From contig NZ_CP062252.1 in assembly GCF_014863605.1 (NCBI RefSeq), forward strand, positions 372,001 to 436,000: 64,000 nucleotides of DNA. The letters run 5' to 3'. Shown one piece after another: positions 54,608 to 63,957 of the stretch. The notes below the pieces were generated by a model that saw only the letters and a list, made by a program, of their open reading frames with translations, was not told the origin of the DNA and searched no databases. This DNA comes from Pseudomonas allokribbensis. Lineage in GTDB: Bacteria > Pseudomonadota > Gammaproteobacteria > Pseudomonadales > Pseudomonadaceae. Each line of letters begins with the position of its first letter. The stretch's first letter is position 1. The translations under genes and the position numbers were made by a program.

Positions 54608-56290
54608 GTGACTGACAACAACCGCACCAAATTCCGTGACGTTGAAATCCGCGCCGCCCGCGGCAACAAGCTGACCGCCAAGAGCTGGCTGACCGAAGCG
54701 CCGCTGCGCATGTTGATGAACAACCTCGACCCGGAAGTGGCCGAGAACCCGAAAGAGCTGGTGGTCTACGGTGGCATCGGCCGCGCTGCGCGCAACTGGG
54801 AGTGCTACGACAAGATCGTCGAAAGCCTGACCAACCTGAACGACGACGAAACCCTGCTGGTGCAGTCCGGCAAACCGGTCGGCGTGTTCAAGACCCACAG
54901 CAATGCGCCGCGCGTGCTGATCGCCAACTCCAACCTGGTGCCGCACTGGGCGACCTGGGAACACTTCAACGAACTCGACGCCAAGGGCCTGGCCATGTAC
55001 GGCCAGATGACCGCCGGCAGCTGGATCTACATCGGCAGCCAGGGCATCGTCCAGGGCACCTACGAAACCTTCGTCGAAGCCGGTCGCCAGCATTACAACT
55101 CCAACCTCAAGGGCCGCTGGGTCCTGACCGCCGGCCTCGGCGGCATGGGTGGCGCTCAGCCGCTGGCCGCGACCCTGGCCGGTGCCTGCTCGCTGAACAT
55201 TGAATGCCAGCAGGTGAGCATCGATTTCCGCCTGAAAAGCCGCTACGTCGACGAGCAAGCCAAAGACCTCGACGACGCCCTGGCGCGCATCACCAAATAC
55301 ACCAAAGAAGGCAAGGCGATCTCCATCGCGCTGCTGGGCAACGCTGCGGAAATCCTCCCGGAACTGGTTCGTCGCGGCGTGCGCCCGGACATGGTCACCG
55401 ACCAGACCAGCGCCCACGATCCGCTCAACGGCTACCTGCCGGCCGGCTGGACCTGGGACGAATACCGCGCCCGCGCCAAGACCGAACCGGCTGCGGTGAT
55501 CAAGGCTGCCAAGCAATCGATGGCCGTGCACGTCAAGGCGATGCTCGACTTCCAGAAGCAAGGCATCCCGACCTTCGACTACGGCAACAACATCCGTCAG
55601 ATGGCTCAGGAAGAGGGCGTGGAAAACGCCTTCGACTTCCCGGGTTTCGTTCCGGCCTACATCCGCCCGCTGTTCTGCCGTGGCATCGGCCCGTTCCGCT
55701 GGGCGGCGCTGTCGGGTGATCCGCAGGACATCTACAAGACCGACGCCAAGGTCAAAGAACTGATCCCGGACGACGCCCACCTGCACAACTGGCTGGACAT
55801 GGCCCGCGAGCGCATCAGCTTCCAGGGTCTGCCGGCACGCATCTGCTGGGTCGGCCTGGGCCAACGCGCCAAGCTCGGCCTGGCGTTCAACGAAATGGTC
55901 CGTCGTGGCGAGCTGTCGGCACCAATCGTGATCGGTCGCGACCACCTCGACTCCGGCTCGGTGTCCAGCCCGAACCGTGAAACCGAATCGATGCAGGATG
56001 GCTCCGATGCCGTCTCCGACTGGCCACTGCTCAACGCCCTGCTGAACACCGCGAGCGGCGCGACCTGGGTTTCGCTGCACCACGGTGGTGGCGTCGGCAT
56101 GGGCTTCTCGCAGCACTCGGGCATGGTGATCGTCTGCGACGGCACGGATGAAGCGGCCGAGCGTATCGCTCGTGTGCTGCACAACGACCCGGGCACCGGT
56201 GTGATGCGTCACGCCGACGCCGGTTACCAGATCGCCATCGACTGCGCCAAGGAGCAAGGGCTGAACCTGCCGATGATCACCGGTAAATAA
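54608..56290 (+). CDS. hutU: Urocanate hydratase HutU
   Basis: The 560-residue enzyme uses tightly bound NAD to turn urocanate into imidazolonepropionate. The GTG start precedes [20 protein letters not shown]; the NAD-binding [19 protein letters not shown] and active-site [35 protein letters not shown] and [17 protein letters not shown] (pieces) are all typical. First gene of the long operon running to hutI. Confidence 0.98.
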   Translation: MTDNNRTKFRDVEIRAARGNKLTAKSWLTEAPLRMLMNNLDPEVAENPKELVVYGGIGRAARNWECYDKIVESLTNLNDDETLLVQSGKPVGVFKTHSNAPRVLIANSNLVPHWATWEHFNELDAKGLAMYGQMTAGSWIYIGSQGIVQGTYETFVEAGRQHYNSNLKGRWVLTAGLGGMGGAQPLAATLAGACSLNIECQQVSIDFRLKSRYVDEQAKDLDDALARITKYTKEGKAISIALLGNAAEILPELVRRGVRPDMVTDQTSAHDPLNGYLPAGWTWDEYRARAKTEPAAVIKAAKQSMAVHVKAMLDFQKQGIPTFDYGNNIRQMAQEEGVENAFDFPGFVPAYIRPLFCRGIGPFRWAALSGDPQDIYKTDAKVKELIPDDAHLHNWLDMARERISFQGLPARICWVGLGQRAKLGLAFNEMVRRGELSAPIVIGRDHLDSGSVSSPNRETESMQDGSDAVSDWPLLNALLNTASGATWVSLHHGGGVGMGFSQHSGMVIVCDGTDEAAERIARVLHNDPGTGVMRHADAGYQIAIDCAKEQGLNLPMITGK

Positions 56291-56295
56291 AAACG

Positions 56296-56321
56296 GCGGG
56301 AGCGAGCATGCTCGCTCCCGC
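56296..56321. repeat. Perfect 26-bp palindrome, REP-like
   Basis: Two inverted arms (GCGGGAGCGAGCA / TGCTCGCTCCCGC) meet without a gap between hutU and the transporter gene. The arms resemble those of the REPIN at 14121-14210 (GGGAGCGAGC). In RNA it would form a 26-base hairpin. Confidence 0.88.
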
Positions 56322-56370
56322 TCAAGCCAATACAACAACAAAACCCAGAACAATCCACAGAGGTTGAATC

Positions 56371-57843
56371 ATGGCTGGCAACACCGATCGTGCAAGCAAC
56401 AAACCGTTGATCGAAAAGCGTTCGATCGACTACATCCCGGAAGCGGAAAGACACGGTCGTCTATTCAGTCAGTTCACCCTGTGGATGGGTGCCAACCTGC
56501 AAATCACCGCAATCGTCACCGGGGCCTTGGCCGTGGTGCTGGGCGGCGATGTGTTCTGGTCGCTGATCGGTCTGTTGATCGGTCAACTGCTGGGCGGCGG
56601 TGTCATGGCGCTGCACGCGGCACAAGGTCCGAAGCTGGGCCTGCCGCAGATGATCTCCAGTCGTGTGCAGTTCGGGGTCTATGGCGCGGCGATTCCGATC
56701 GTGCTGGTGTGCCTGATGTACCTGGGTTTCACCGCGACCGGGACCGTGCTGTCGGGTCAGGCGCTGGGCCAGTTGTTTGGTGTCAGTGACACTGTCGGCA
56801 TCCTTCTTTTCGCCAGCGTCATCGTCGTGGTCACGGTGCTCGGCTATCGGGTGATCCACTGGATCGGCCGTATTGCCAGTGCCATTGGCGTGATTGCTTT
56901 TGTTTATCTGTTCAGCCGTCTGCTGAGTCAGGTGGACGTCGGCGCACTTCTGGAAATCCGCCACTTCAGCTGGAGCAGTTTCCTGCTGGCGGTGTCGCTG
57001 GCAGCGTCCTGGCAGATCGCCTTCGGCCCTTACGTGGCGGACTACTCGCGCTACCTGCCGAGCAAGGTTTCCTCGGTGAAAACCTTTTTCGCTGCCGGTG
57101 CCGGTTCGGTAATTGGCGCGCAGGTGGCGATGATCCTCGGCGTGTTCGCGGCGGCTTCGGCCAACGGCCAGTTCGCCGGTCATGAAGTGGCTTACATCGT
57201 CGGCCTGGGCGGGACCGGTGCCACCGCTGCGCTGCTGTATTTCAGCATCGCGTTCGGCAAGGTGACCATCTCCACCCTGAACTCCTACGGCAGCTTCATG
57301 TGCATCGCGACCATCATCAGCGGTTTCCGTGGTGACCTGAAAGTAACGCGCCTGCAGCGTCTGGTGTTCGTGCTGGTCATCGTGGGTGCGGCGACGCTGA
57401 TGGCGCTGCTCGGCCAGCACTCGTTCCTCGGGGCGTTCAAGTCTTTCATCCTGTTCCTGCTGGCGTTCTTCACGCCGTGGAGCGCGATCAACCTGGTGGA
57501 CTACTACTGCATCACCCGCGAGCGCTATGACGTACCGGCGCTGGCCGATCCGAACGGTCGCTACGGCCGCTGGAACCTCCTCGGTATCAGCGTCTACGTG
57601 TTCGGTGTGCTGGTGCAGCTGCCGTTCATTTCCACCAAGTTCTACACCGGTCCGCTGGTGGCCGCGCTGGGTGATGTGGATATCTCGTGGATCATCGGCC
57701 TGGTGTTGCCTGCCGCGCTGTACTACGTGTGCGCAAAGAAATGGCACGGCAGCGTGCCCGATCAACTGATTCTGCCGGTCGAGCAGAACAGCGTTGTACA
57801 ACCTAAAGCAAGCGGGGCCGGTCGCGCTGCGGCGCAGGCCTGA
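56371..57843 (+). CDS. hutT: NCS1-type permease, probable urocanate transporter
   Basis: The 490-residue protein is a twelve-helix member of the NCS1 cytosine/purine/allantoin permease family: FSQFTLWMGANLQITAIVTG, QMISSRVQFGVYGAAIPI, AASWQIAFGPYVADYSRYLP and FTPWSAINLVDYYCITR are characteristic. Its position inside the hut operon right after hutU points to urocanate or histidine. In SBW25 a transporter in the same position (hutTu) is assigned to urocanate uptake, which I use as the basis for the name. Confidence 0.85.
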   Translation: MAGNTDRASNKPLIEKRSIDYIPEAERHGRLFSQFTLWMGANLQITAIVTGALAVVLGGDVFWSLIGLLIGQLLGGGVMALHAAQGPKLGLPQMISSRVQFGVYGAAIPIVLVCLMYLGFTATGTVLSGQALGQLFGVSDTVGILLFASVIVVVTVLGYRVIHWIGRIASAIGVIAFVYLFSRLLSQVDVGALLEIRHFSWSSFLLAVSLAASWQIAFGPYVADYSRYLPSKVSSVKTFFAAGAGSVIGAQVAMILGVFAAASANGQFAGHEVAYIVGLGGTGATAALLYFSIAFGKVTISTLNSYGSFMCIATIISGFRGDLKVTRLQRLVFVLVIVGAATLMALLGQHSFLGAFKSFILFLLAFFTPWSAINLVDYYCITRERYDVPALADPNGRYGRWNLLGISVYVFGVLVQLPFISTKFYTGPLVAALGDVDISWIIGLVLPAALYYVCAKKWHGSVPDQLILPVEQNSVVQPKASGAGRAAAQA

Positions 57844-57913
57844 TTTGGACGTGGACAGGGCTGGATGCCTCTTGACTGCCGTAAGCCAACTCATGATTAG
57901 GAGCGTCACAACA

Positions 57914-58882
57914 ATGAAATCGAACAAGACCCTGCTGACCACACTGCTGTCCATGGGCCTGCTGGCCAGTGCCGGCGCCACTCAGGCTGCCGGCTGGTGC
58001 GAATCCGGCAAACCGGTGAAATTCGCCGGCCTGAACTGGGAAAGCGCGATGTTGCTGACCGACGTGCTGCAAGTCGTGTTGGAGAAAGGTTACGACTGCA
58101 AGACCGACAGCCTGCCGGGCAACTCCATCACCATGGAAAACGCCCTGAGCAGCAACGATATTCAAGTGTTCGCCGAAGAGTGGGTCGGCCGCAGCGAGGT
58201 CTGGAACAAGGCCGAGAAGGCCGGCAAGGTCGTCGGTGTCGGCGCGCCGGTCGTCGGTGCGATTGAAGGCTGGTACGTGCCGCGCTACGTGATCGAAGGC
58301 GATGCCAAGCGCAAGATCGAAGCCAAGGCGCCGGACCTGAAAAACATCGCTGACCTGGGCAAATACTCGGCAATCTTCAAGGATGCCGAAGAGCCGTCCA
58401 AGGGCCGTTTCTACAACTGCCCTGCCGGCTGGACCTGCGAGCTGGACAACAGCGAAATGCTGAAAAGCTACGGCCTGGAAAGCACCTACACCAACTTCCG
58501 CCCGGGCACCGGCCCGGCGCTGGATGCGGCGGTGCTGTCGAGCTACAAGCGTGGCGAGCCGATCCTGTTCTACTACTGGTCGCCAACCCCGCTGATGGGC
58601 CAGATCGACGCCGTCAAACTGGAAGAGAAACCGGGCGTCGACAAGACCGTGACCATCAAGGTCGGCCTGTCCAAGACCTTCCACGAGCAAGCGCCGGAGC
58701 TGGTGGCCGTGCTGGAAAAGGTCAACCTGCCGATCGACCTGCTGAACCAGAACCTGGGTCGCATGACCAAGGAGCGGATCGAGTCGCCAAAACTGGCCAA
58801 GATCTTCCTGAAGGAACATCCTGAAGTCTGGCACGCATGGGTGAGCGACGACGCAGCCAAGAAAATCGACGCGGCCTTGTAG
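57914..58882 (+). CDS. hutX: ABC transporter substrate-binding protein, glycine-betaine/histidine type (HutX)
   Basis: The 322-residue protein has a signal peptide (MKSNKTLLTTLLSMGLLASA..TQA) and an OpuAC-type binding domain: VKFAGLNWESAMLLTDVLQV, SSNDIQVFAEEWVGRS, EPILFYYWSPTPLMGQID. AGGAG lies about 12 bases before the ATG. OpuAC-type proteins in hut operons of proteobacteria bind histidine. It is followed by the permease and ATPase genes. Confidence 0.88.
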   Translation: MKSNKTLLTTLLSMGLLASAGATQAAGWCESGKPVKFAGLNWESAMLLTDVLQVVLEKGYDCKTDSLPGNSITMENALSSNDIQVFAEEWVGRSEVWNKAEKAGKVVGVGAPVVGAIEGWYVPRYVIEGDAKRKIEAKAPDLKNIADLGKYSAIFKDAEEPSKGRFYNCPAGWTCELDNSEMLKSYGLESTYTNFRPGTGPALDAAVLSSYKRGEPILFYYWSPTPLMGQIDAVKLEEKPGVDKTVTIKVGLSKTFHEQAPELVAVLEKVNLPIDLLNQNLGRMTKERIESPKLAKIFLKEHPEVWHAWVSDDAAKKIDAAL

Positions 58883-58952
58883 GTCGAGCTTCACCGGCTG
58901 CCGGCAACGGCAGTCGGTCGCTTGATCGCAACCCCTTGATTGAGAGTCTCTT

Positions 58953-59804
58953 ATGTTTCCCGAACGATTTACGTTTTCCATCGCCGACTGGGTCAACGGT
59001 TGGGTCGATGCGCTGGTCACCAACTACGGCGACGTGTTCCGCCATATCTCCGACACCCTGCTGTGGGCCATCGTCAACCTTGAAGGCCTGCTGCGCGCAG
59101 CACCGTGGTGGTTGATGCTGGCCATCGTCGCGGGCGTTGCCTGGCACGCCACGCGCAAAGTCGTGACCACCGCCGTGATCGTCGGTTTGCTGTTCCTGGT
59201 CGGCGCCGTCGGCCTGTGGGACAAACTGATGCAAACGCTGGCGCTGATGATGGTCGCCACGGTCATCTCGGTGCTGATCGGTGTGCCGCTGGGGATTCTC
59301 TCGGCGCGCAGCAATCGCCTGCGTTCGATCCTGATGCCGCTGCTCGACATCATGCAGACCATGCCCAGCTTCGTGTACCTGATTCCGGTGCTGATGCTGT
59401 TCGGCCTGGGCAAGGTGCCGGCGATTTTCGCCACCGTGATCTACGCAGCACCGCCGCTGATCCGTCTGACCGATCTGGGCATCCGCCAGGTCGACGGTGA
59501 AGTGATGGAAGCCATCAACGCCTTCGGCGCCAACCGCTGGCAGCAACTGTTCGGCGTGCAACTGCCGCTGGCCCTGCCGAGCATCATGGCCGGGATCAAC
59601 CAGACCACCATGATGGCCCTGTCGATGGTGGTGATTGCCTCGATGATCGGCGCCCGTGGCCTGGGTGAAGATGTGCTGGTGGGCATTCAGACCCTCAACG
59701 TCGGACGTGGTCTTGAAGCCGGTCTGGCGATCGTGATTCTCGCAGTGGTCATCGACCGCATTACCCAGGCGTATGGTCGGCCACGGCATGAGGTGAGCAA
59801 ATGA
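58953..59804 (+). CDS. hutW: ABC transporter permease, proline/glycine-betaine type (HutW)
   Basis: The 283-residue protein has about six transmembrane segments and the EAA loop EVMEAINAFGANRWQQLFGVQ (in part) followed by LPLALPSIMAGINQTTMMALS, which contacts the ATPase. It resembles ProW. The next gene starts within its last codon (ATGA overlap). Confidence 0.9.
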   Translation: MFPERFTFSIADWVNGWVDALVTNYGDVFRHISDTLLWAIVNLEGLLRAAPWWLMLAIVAGVAWHATRKVVTTAVIVGLLFLVGAVGLWDKLMQTLALMMVATVISVLIGVPLGILSARSNRLRSILMPLLDIMQTMPSFVYLIPVLMLFGLGKVPAIFATVIYAAPPLIRLTDLGIRQVDGEVMEAINAFGANRWQQLFGVQLPLALPSIMAGINQTTMMALSMVVIASMIGARGLGEDVLVGIQTLNVGRGLEAGLAIVILAVVIDRITQAYGRPRHEVSK

Positions 59805-60631
59805 ACAACGCAACCGTGAGCAAGATCGAAGTCAAAAACGTCTTCAAGATTTTCGGCAACCGCGCCAAGGACGCCCTGGCGATGGTCGGCCAGGGCAAGA
59901 CCAAGGATCAGGTGCTGAACGAAACCGGTTGCGTGGTCGGGGTCAACGACTTGTCCCTGAGCATCGGCACCGGCGAGATCTTCGTGATCATGGGCCTGTC
60001 CGGCTCCGGCAAATCCACGCTGGTGCGCCACTTCAATCGCCTGATCGACCCGACCAGCGGCGCGATCCTGGTGGACGGCGTGGACATCCTGCAATACGAC
60101 ATGGAAGCCCTGCGCGAATTTCGCCGGCACAAGATCAGCATGGTGTTCCAGAGCTTCGGCCTGCTGCCGCACAAGACCGTCCTCGACAACGTCGCCTACG
60201 GCCTGAAAGTGCGCGGCGAGACCAAGCAGCTGTGCGCCGAACGCGCACTGCACTGGATCAACACCGTGGGCCTCAAAGGCTACGAAAACAAATACCCGCA
60301 CCAGCTCTCCGGTGGCATGCGCCAGCGTGTCGGCCTGGCCCGCGCTCTGGCGGCGGACACCGACATCATCCTGATGGACGAAGCGTTCAGCGCTCTCGAT
60401 CCGCTGATCCGCGCCGAGATGCAGGATCAGTTGCTGGAGCTGCAAAAGACCCTGCACAAGACCATCGTCTTCATCACCCACGACCTCGACGAGGCCGTGC
60501 GCATCGGCAACCGCATCGCGATCCTCAAGGACGGCCGCCTGATCCAGGTCGGTACGCCGAAAGAGATCCTGCACTCGCCGGCGGATGAGTATGTCGACCG
60601 CTTCGTGCAGCGGCGGGCGGCGGTGGTTTGA
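59801..60631 (+). CDS. hutV: ABC transporter ATP-binding protein, ProV type (HutV)
   Basis: The 276-residue protein carries Walker A GLSGSGKSTL, Q-loop SMVFQSFGLLPH, signature LSGGMRQRVGLARAL, Walker B IILMDEAFSALDP and the switch His in FITHDLDEA. It lacks the C-terminal CBS pair of longer ProV proteins, so it is not expected to sense osmolarity. It completes the hutXWV transporter for histidine (or a related betaine-like solute). Confidence 0.92.
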   Translation: MNNATVSKIEVKNVFKIFGNRAKDALAMVGQGKTKDQVLNETGCVVGVNDLSLSIGTGEIFVIMGLSGSGKSTLVRHFNRLIDPTSGAILVDGVDILQYDMEALREFRRHKISMVFQSFGLLPHKTVLDNVAYGLKVRGETKQLCAERALHWINTVGLKGYENKYPHQLSGGMRQRVGLARALAADTDIILMDEAFSALDPLIRAEMQDQLLELQKTLHKTIVFITHDLDEAVRIGNRIAILKDGRLIQVGTPKEILHSPADEYVDRFVQRRAAVV

Positions 60632-60635
60632 GGTT

Positions 60636-60673
60636 CGTTCCCGCGTCGAGGCGTCGAGCCGTCTGCGTGGGAA
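60636..60673. repeat. Inverted repeat, GTTCCCACGC family, between hutV and hutH1
   Basis: It begins CGTTCCCGCG and ends GCGTGGGAA, with inner GTCGAGGCGTCGAGCC. It is the reverse complement of the element at 63894-63939 with a few substitutions, and is less symmetric than that copy. Confidence 0.75.
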
Positions 60674-60708
60674 TGCATTCCGTGACGATCAGGTTAAAGA
60701 GGTTTTAG

Positions 60709-62232
60709 ATGTCCCAGGCTGAAAAAATCGTTATCGCCGACGCCTCGATGCGTTGGCAGGATGTGGTCGCGGTAGCCCGTCACGGCGCGCAGTTCGAGCT
60801 GTCGGCCCAGACCTGGGCGCGCATCGAAAATGCTCAGGGCATCGTCCAGCGCATCGTTGCCAGCGGCGAACGTGCTTATGGCGTCAATACCGGGCTGGGC
60901 GGTTTGTCCAATGTCTCGCTGCAGGGCGAACAACTCAGCCAGCTGTCGCGCAACACCTTGCTCAGCCATGCCTGCGGCGTCGGCCCGGTGCTGGCCGACG
61001 AGCAGACCCGCGCCATCATGTGCGCTGCGATTCGCAATTACAGCCACGGCAAATCCGGGATTCATCGGCAAGTGGTCGAAGCGCTGCTGGCGCTACTCAA
61101 TCGCGGCATCACCCCGCAAGTGCCGTCCCAGGGTTCGGTGGGTTACCTGACCCACATGGCGCACATCGGTATCGCGCTGCTGGGTGTCGGTAACGTCAGC
61201 TATCGCGGGCAGGTTGTCTCTGCGCAGCAAGCGCTGGCCGAAGAAGGCCTGCAACCGGTGCAACTCGGCGCGAAGGACGGTTTGTGCCTGGTCAATGGCA
61301 CGCCGTGCATGACCGGTCTCGGCTGCCTGGCCATCGCCGATGCCACGCGTCTGGTGCAATGGGCGGACGTGGTCGGTGCCATGAGTTTCGAAGCGCAGCG
61401 CGGCCAGATCGCCGCGTTCGACGCCGAGATCATCGCGCTCAAGCCGCATCCGGGCATGCAGCAGGTCGGCGTCAATCTGCGTGCGTTGCTCGATGGCAGC
61501 GAAGTGATTGCGACGAGCAAAGGCATTCGCACCCAGGATGCGCTGAGCATCCGTTCGATCCCGCAGGTGCATGGCGCCGCGCGCGATCAACTGGAACACG
61601 CGATCAAACAGATCGAAACCGAGCTCAACGGCTGCACCGACAACCCGTTGCTGCTGGGTACGCCGGACAACTTCCGGGTGATGTCCCAGGCCAACCCGCA
61701 CGGTCAATCGGTCGCGCTGGCGGCGGACTTGCTGGCCATCGCGATGGCCGAAATCGGCTCGATTGCCGAGCGGCGTCTGGACCGACTGATCAACCCGCAT
61801 GTCAGCGGTCTGCCGGCGTTCCTGGTGGCCAATCCGGGAGTGAACTCCGGGATGATGATCGTGCAATACGTCGCTGCGTCGCTGTGCGCGGAAAACCGCC
61901 AGTTGGCGCAACCGGCGGTGCTCGACAACTACGTCACTTCGGGCCTGCAGGAAGACCATCTGAGCATGGGTACCAACGCCGCGCTGAAGCTGCACCGCGC
62001 ACTGGAAAACTGCACGCAGATCCTCGCCATCGAGTACCTGCTGGCGGCTCAGGCCTTTGAATTCCTCAAGGAACAACGCTTCGGCGCCGGCACCGATGTG
62101 GCGTGGCGACTGCTGCGCGAGAAAGTCCCGGCCTACGATCAGGACCGCTGGCTGGCGCCGGATATCGCCGCTGCCGCGAGCGTGTTGAAGGACTCGGATT
62201 TGCTGCACAACGTACTACCGAATTTGCACTGA
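60709..62232 (+). CDS. hutH1: HAL/PAL-family protein HutH1, lacking the MIO triad
   Basis: The 507-residue protein is a clear paralogue of histidine ammonia-lyase: RAYGVNTGLGGLS (Tyr57), LLSHACGVG, LVNGTPCMTGL, TDNPLLLGTP, NPHGQSVALAADL and LQEDHLSMG are all family blocks. However the active-site loop reads GSVGYLTHMAHI (residues 142-153), where HutH2 has [14 protein letters not shown]; three residues are missing and the Ala-Ser-Gly that cyclises to MIO is absent. Also QDPYSLR of HutH2 is here QDALSIR. So it should lack lyase activity. The reading frame is intact and full length, implying selection for another role such as binding or regulation, or assembly with HutH2. Confidence 0.9.
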   Translation: MSQAEKIVIADASMRWQDVVAVARHGAQFELSAQTWARIENAQGIVQRIVASGERAYGVNTGLGGLSNVSLQGEQLSQLSRNTLLSHACGVGPVLADEQTRAIMCAAIRNYSHGKSGIHRQVVEALLALLNRGITPQVPSQGSVGYLTHMAHIGIALLGVGNVSYRGQVVSAQQALAEEGLQPVQLGAKDGLCLVNGTPCMTGLGCLAIADATRLVQWADVVGAMSFEAQRGQIAAFDAEIIALKPHPGMQQVGVNLRALLDGSEVIATSKGIRTQDALSIRSIPQVHGAARDQLEHAIKQIETELNGCTDNPLLLGTPDNFRVMSQANPHGQSVALAADLLAIAMAEIGSIAERRLDRLINPHVSGLPAFLVANPGVNSGMMIVQYVAASLCAENRQLAQPAVLDNYVTSGLQEDHLSMGTNAALKLHRALENCTQILAIEYLLAAQAFEFLKEQRFGAGTDVAWRLLREKVPAYDQDRWLAPDIAAAASVLKDSDLLHNVLPNLH

Positions 62233-62349
62233 CAACTGCCCATACCAGCGTGCCAAGGCGCGGATCGTCCAAAAGACGAGAGGCGACGGATAACGGAATG
62301 CTCCGGAGCGACTGGTAGTTCATAACAAACTCTCAAAAGGAGCATTTAA

Positions 62350-63882
62350 ATGACTGCGCTGAACCTGATCCCCGGCCAACTGAGCCTGGCCCAACTGCGT
62401 GACGTCTACCAGAACCCGGTCAAACTGACTCTCGACAACAGCGCTGCTGCGCAGATCGAAGCCAGCGTCGCCTGCGTCGAGCAGATCCTCGCCGAGAACC
62501 GCACCGCCTACGGCATCAACACCGGTTTCGGCCTGCTGGCCTCGACCCGCATCGCCAGCGAAGACCTGGAAAATCTCCAGCGCTCGCTGGTGCTGTCCCA
62601 CGCCGCTGGCGTTGGTCAGCCGATCAGCGATGAGCTGGTGCGTTTGATCATGGTGCTCAAGGTCAACAGCCTGAGCCGTGGTTTCTCCGGCATCCGCCGC
62701 GTGGTGATCGATGCGCTGATCGCCCTGATCAATGCCGAGGTTTACCCGCACATTCCGTTGAAAGGTTCGGTCGGCGCATCCGGTGACCTGGCACCGCTGG
62801 CGCACATGTCGCTGGTACTGCTGGGCGAAGGCAAGGCGCGCTACAAGGGCGAGTGGATGGAAGCGACCGAGGCGCTGAAAGTCGCCGGTCTGACCCCGCT
62901 GACACTGGCCGCGAAAGAAGGTCTGGCGCTGCTCAATGGCACTCAGGTTTCTACTGCATTCGCGCTGCGCGGCCTGTTCGAAGGTGAAGACCTGTTTGCC
63001 GGTGCACTGGCGCTGGGCGGTCTGACGGTGGAAGCGGTGCTCGGTTCGCGTTCGCCGTTCGACGCACGCATCCACGCCGCCCGTGGCCAGAAAGGCCAGA
63101 TTGACACCGCTGCTGCTTACCGCGATCTGCTCGGCGAGCGCAGTGAAGTCTCCGATTCGCACCAGAACTGCGAAAAGGTTCAGGACCCGTACTCGCTGCG
63201 TTGCCAGCCGCAAGTCATGGGCGCCTGCCTGACTCAGTTCCGTCAGGCTGCCGAGGTGCTGGTGATCGAAGCCAACGCCGTGTCCGACAACCCATTGGTA
63301 TTCGCGGCTGAAGGCGACGTGATTTCCGGCGGTAACTTCCACGCCGAGCCAGTGGCCATGGCCGCTGACAACATGGCTTTGGCCATCGCCGAAATCGGTT
63401 CGCTGAGCGAACGTCGCATCTCGCTGATGATGGACAAACACATGTCGCAACTGCCGCCGTTCCTGGTGGCCAATGGCGGGGTGAACTCCGGTTTCATGAT
63501 TGCCCAAGTGACTGCGGCCGCACTGGCCAGCGAGAACAAGGCACTGGCCCATCCGCATTCGGTGGACAGCCTGCCAACCTCCGCCAACCAGGAAGACCAC
63601 GTGTCGATGGCTCCGGCTGCCGGCAAGCGGCTGTGGGAAATGGCCGAGAACACGCGCGGGATTCTCGCGGTGGAATGGCTGGCGGCGGCGCAAGGTCTGG
63701 ACCTGCGCAACGGCCTGAAGACCTCGACCAAACTGGAACAGGCCCGGGCGATTCTGCGTCGCGAAGTGCCGTTCTACGAGAAGGACCGCTTCTTTGCGCC
63801 GGACATCAATGCGGCGACCGAGCTGTTGGCTTCGCGCATTCTGACTGAACTGGTTCCGGCGAAACTGTTGCCGAGCCTTTAA
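62350..63882 (+). CDS. hutH2: Histidine ammonia-lyase HutH
   Basis: The 510-residue lyase removes ammonia from histidine to give urocanate. The MIO triad Ala143-Ser144-Gly145 is intact in [11 protein letters not shown], and [46 protein letters not shown] and NQEDHVSM complete the active site. AAAGGAG is eight bases before the ATG. It is the only hutH in the window with a complete active site, so it should carry the flux. Confidence 0.98.
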   Translation: MTALNLIPGQLSLAQLRDVYQNPVKLTLDNSAAAQIEASVACVEQILAENRTAYGINTGFGLLASTRIASEDLENLQRSLVLSHAAGVGQPISDELVRLIMVLKVNSLSRGFSGIRRVVIDALIALINAEVYPHIPLKGSVGASGDLAPLAHMSLVLLGEGKARYKGEWMEATEALKVAGLTPLTLAAKEGLALLNGTQVSTAFALRGLFEGEDLFAGALALGGLTVEAVLGSRSPFDARIHAARGQKGQIDTAAAYRDLLGERSEVSDSHQNCEKVQDPYSLRCQPQVMGACLTQFRQAAEVLVIEANAVSDNPLVFAAEGDVISGGNFHAEPVAMAADNMALAIAEIGSLSERRISLMMDKHMSQLPPFLVANGGVNSGFMIAQVTAAALASENKALAHPHSVDSLPTSANQEDHVSMAPAAGKRLWEMAENTRGILAVEWLAAAQGLDLRNGLKTSTKLEQARAILRREVPFYEKDRFFAPDINAATELLASRILTELVPAKLLPSL

Positions 63883-63893
63883 CCCTATCCACT

Positions 63894-63939
63894 GATCGTT
63901 CCCACGCAGACGGTTCGACGCCTCGACGTGGGAACGATC
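63894..63939. repeat. Inverted repeat, GTTCCCACGC family, between hutH2 and hutI
   Basis: Perfect 13-bp arms GATCGTTCCCACG / CGTGGGAACGATC enclose CAGACGGTTCGACGCCT and so on. The element lies 12 bases after the hutH2 stop and 18 bases before the hutI ATG, inside the operon. Confidence 0.85.
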
Positions 63940-63957
63940 GCAAGACGAGGACCTGGG

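Noticed and set aside
61132..61167. HutH1 triad loss as a sequencing frameshift
   Set aside because: Flanking sequence stays in frame on both sides and shifting any base does not produce Ala-Ser-Gly; the change is a real divergence.
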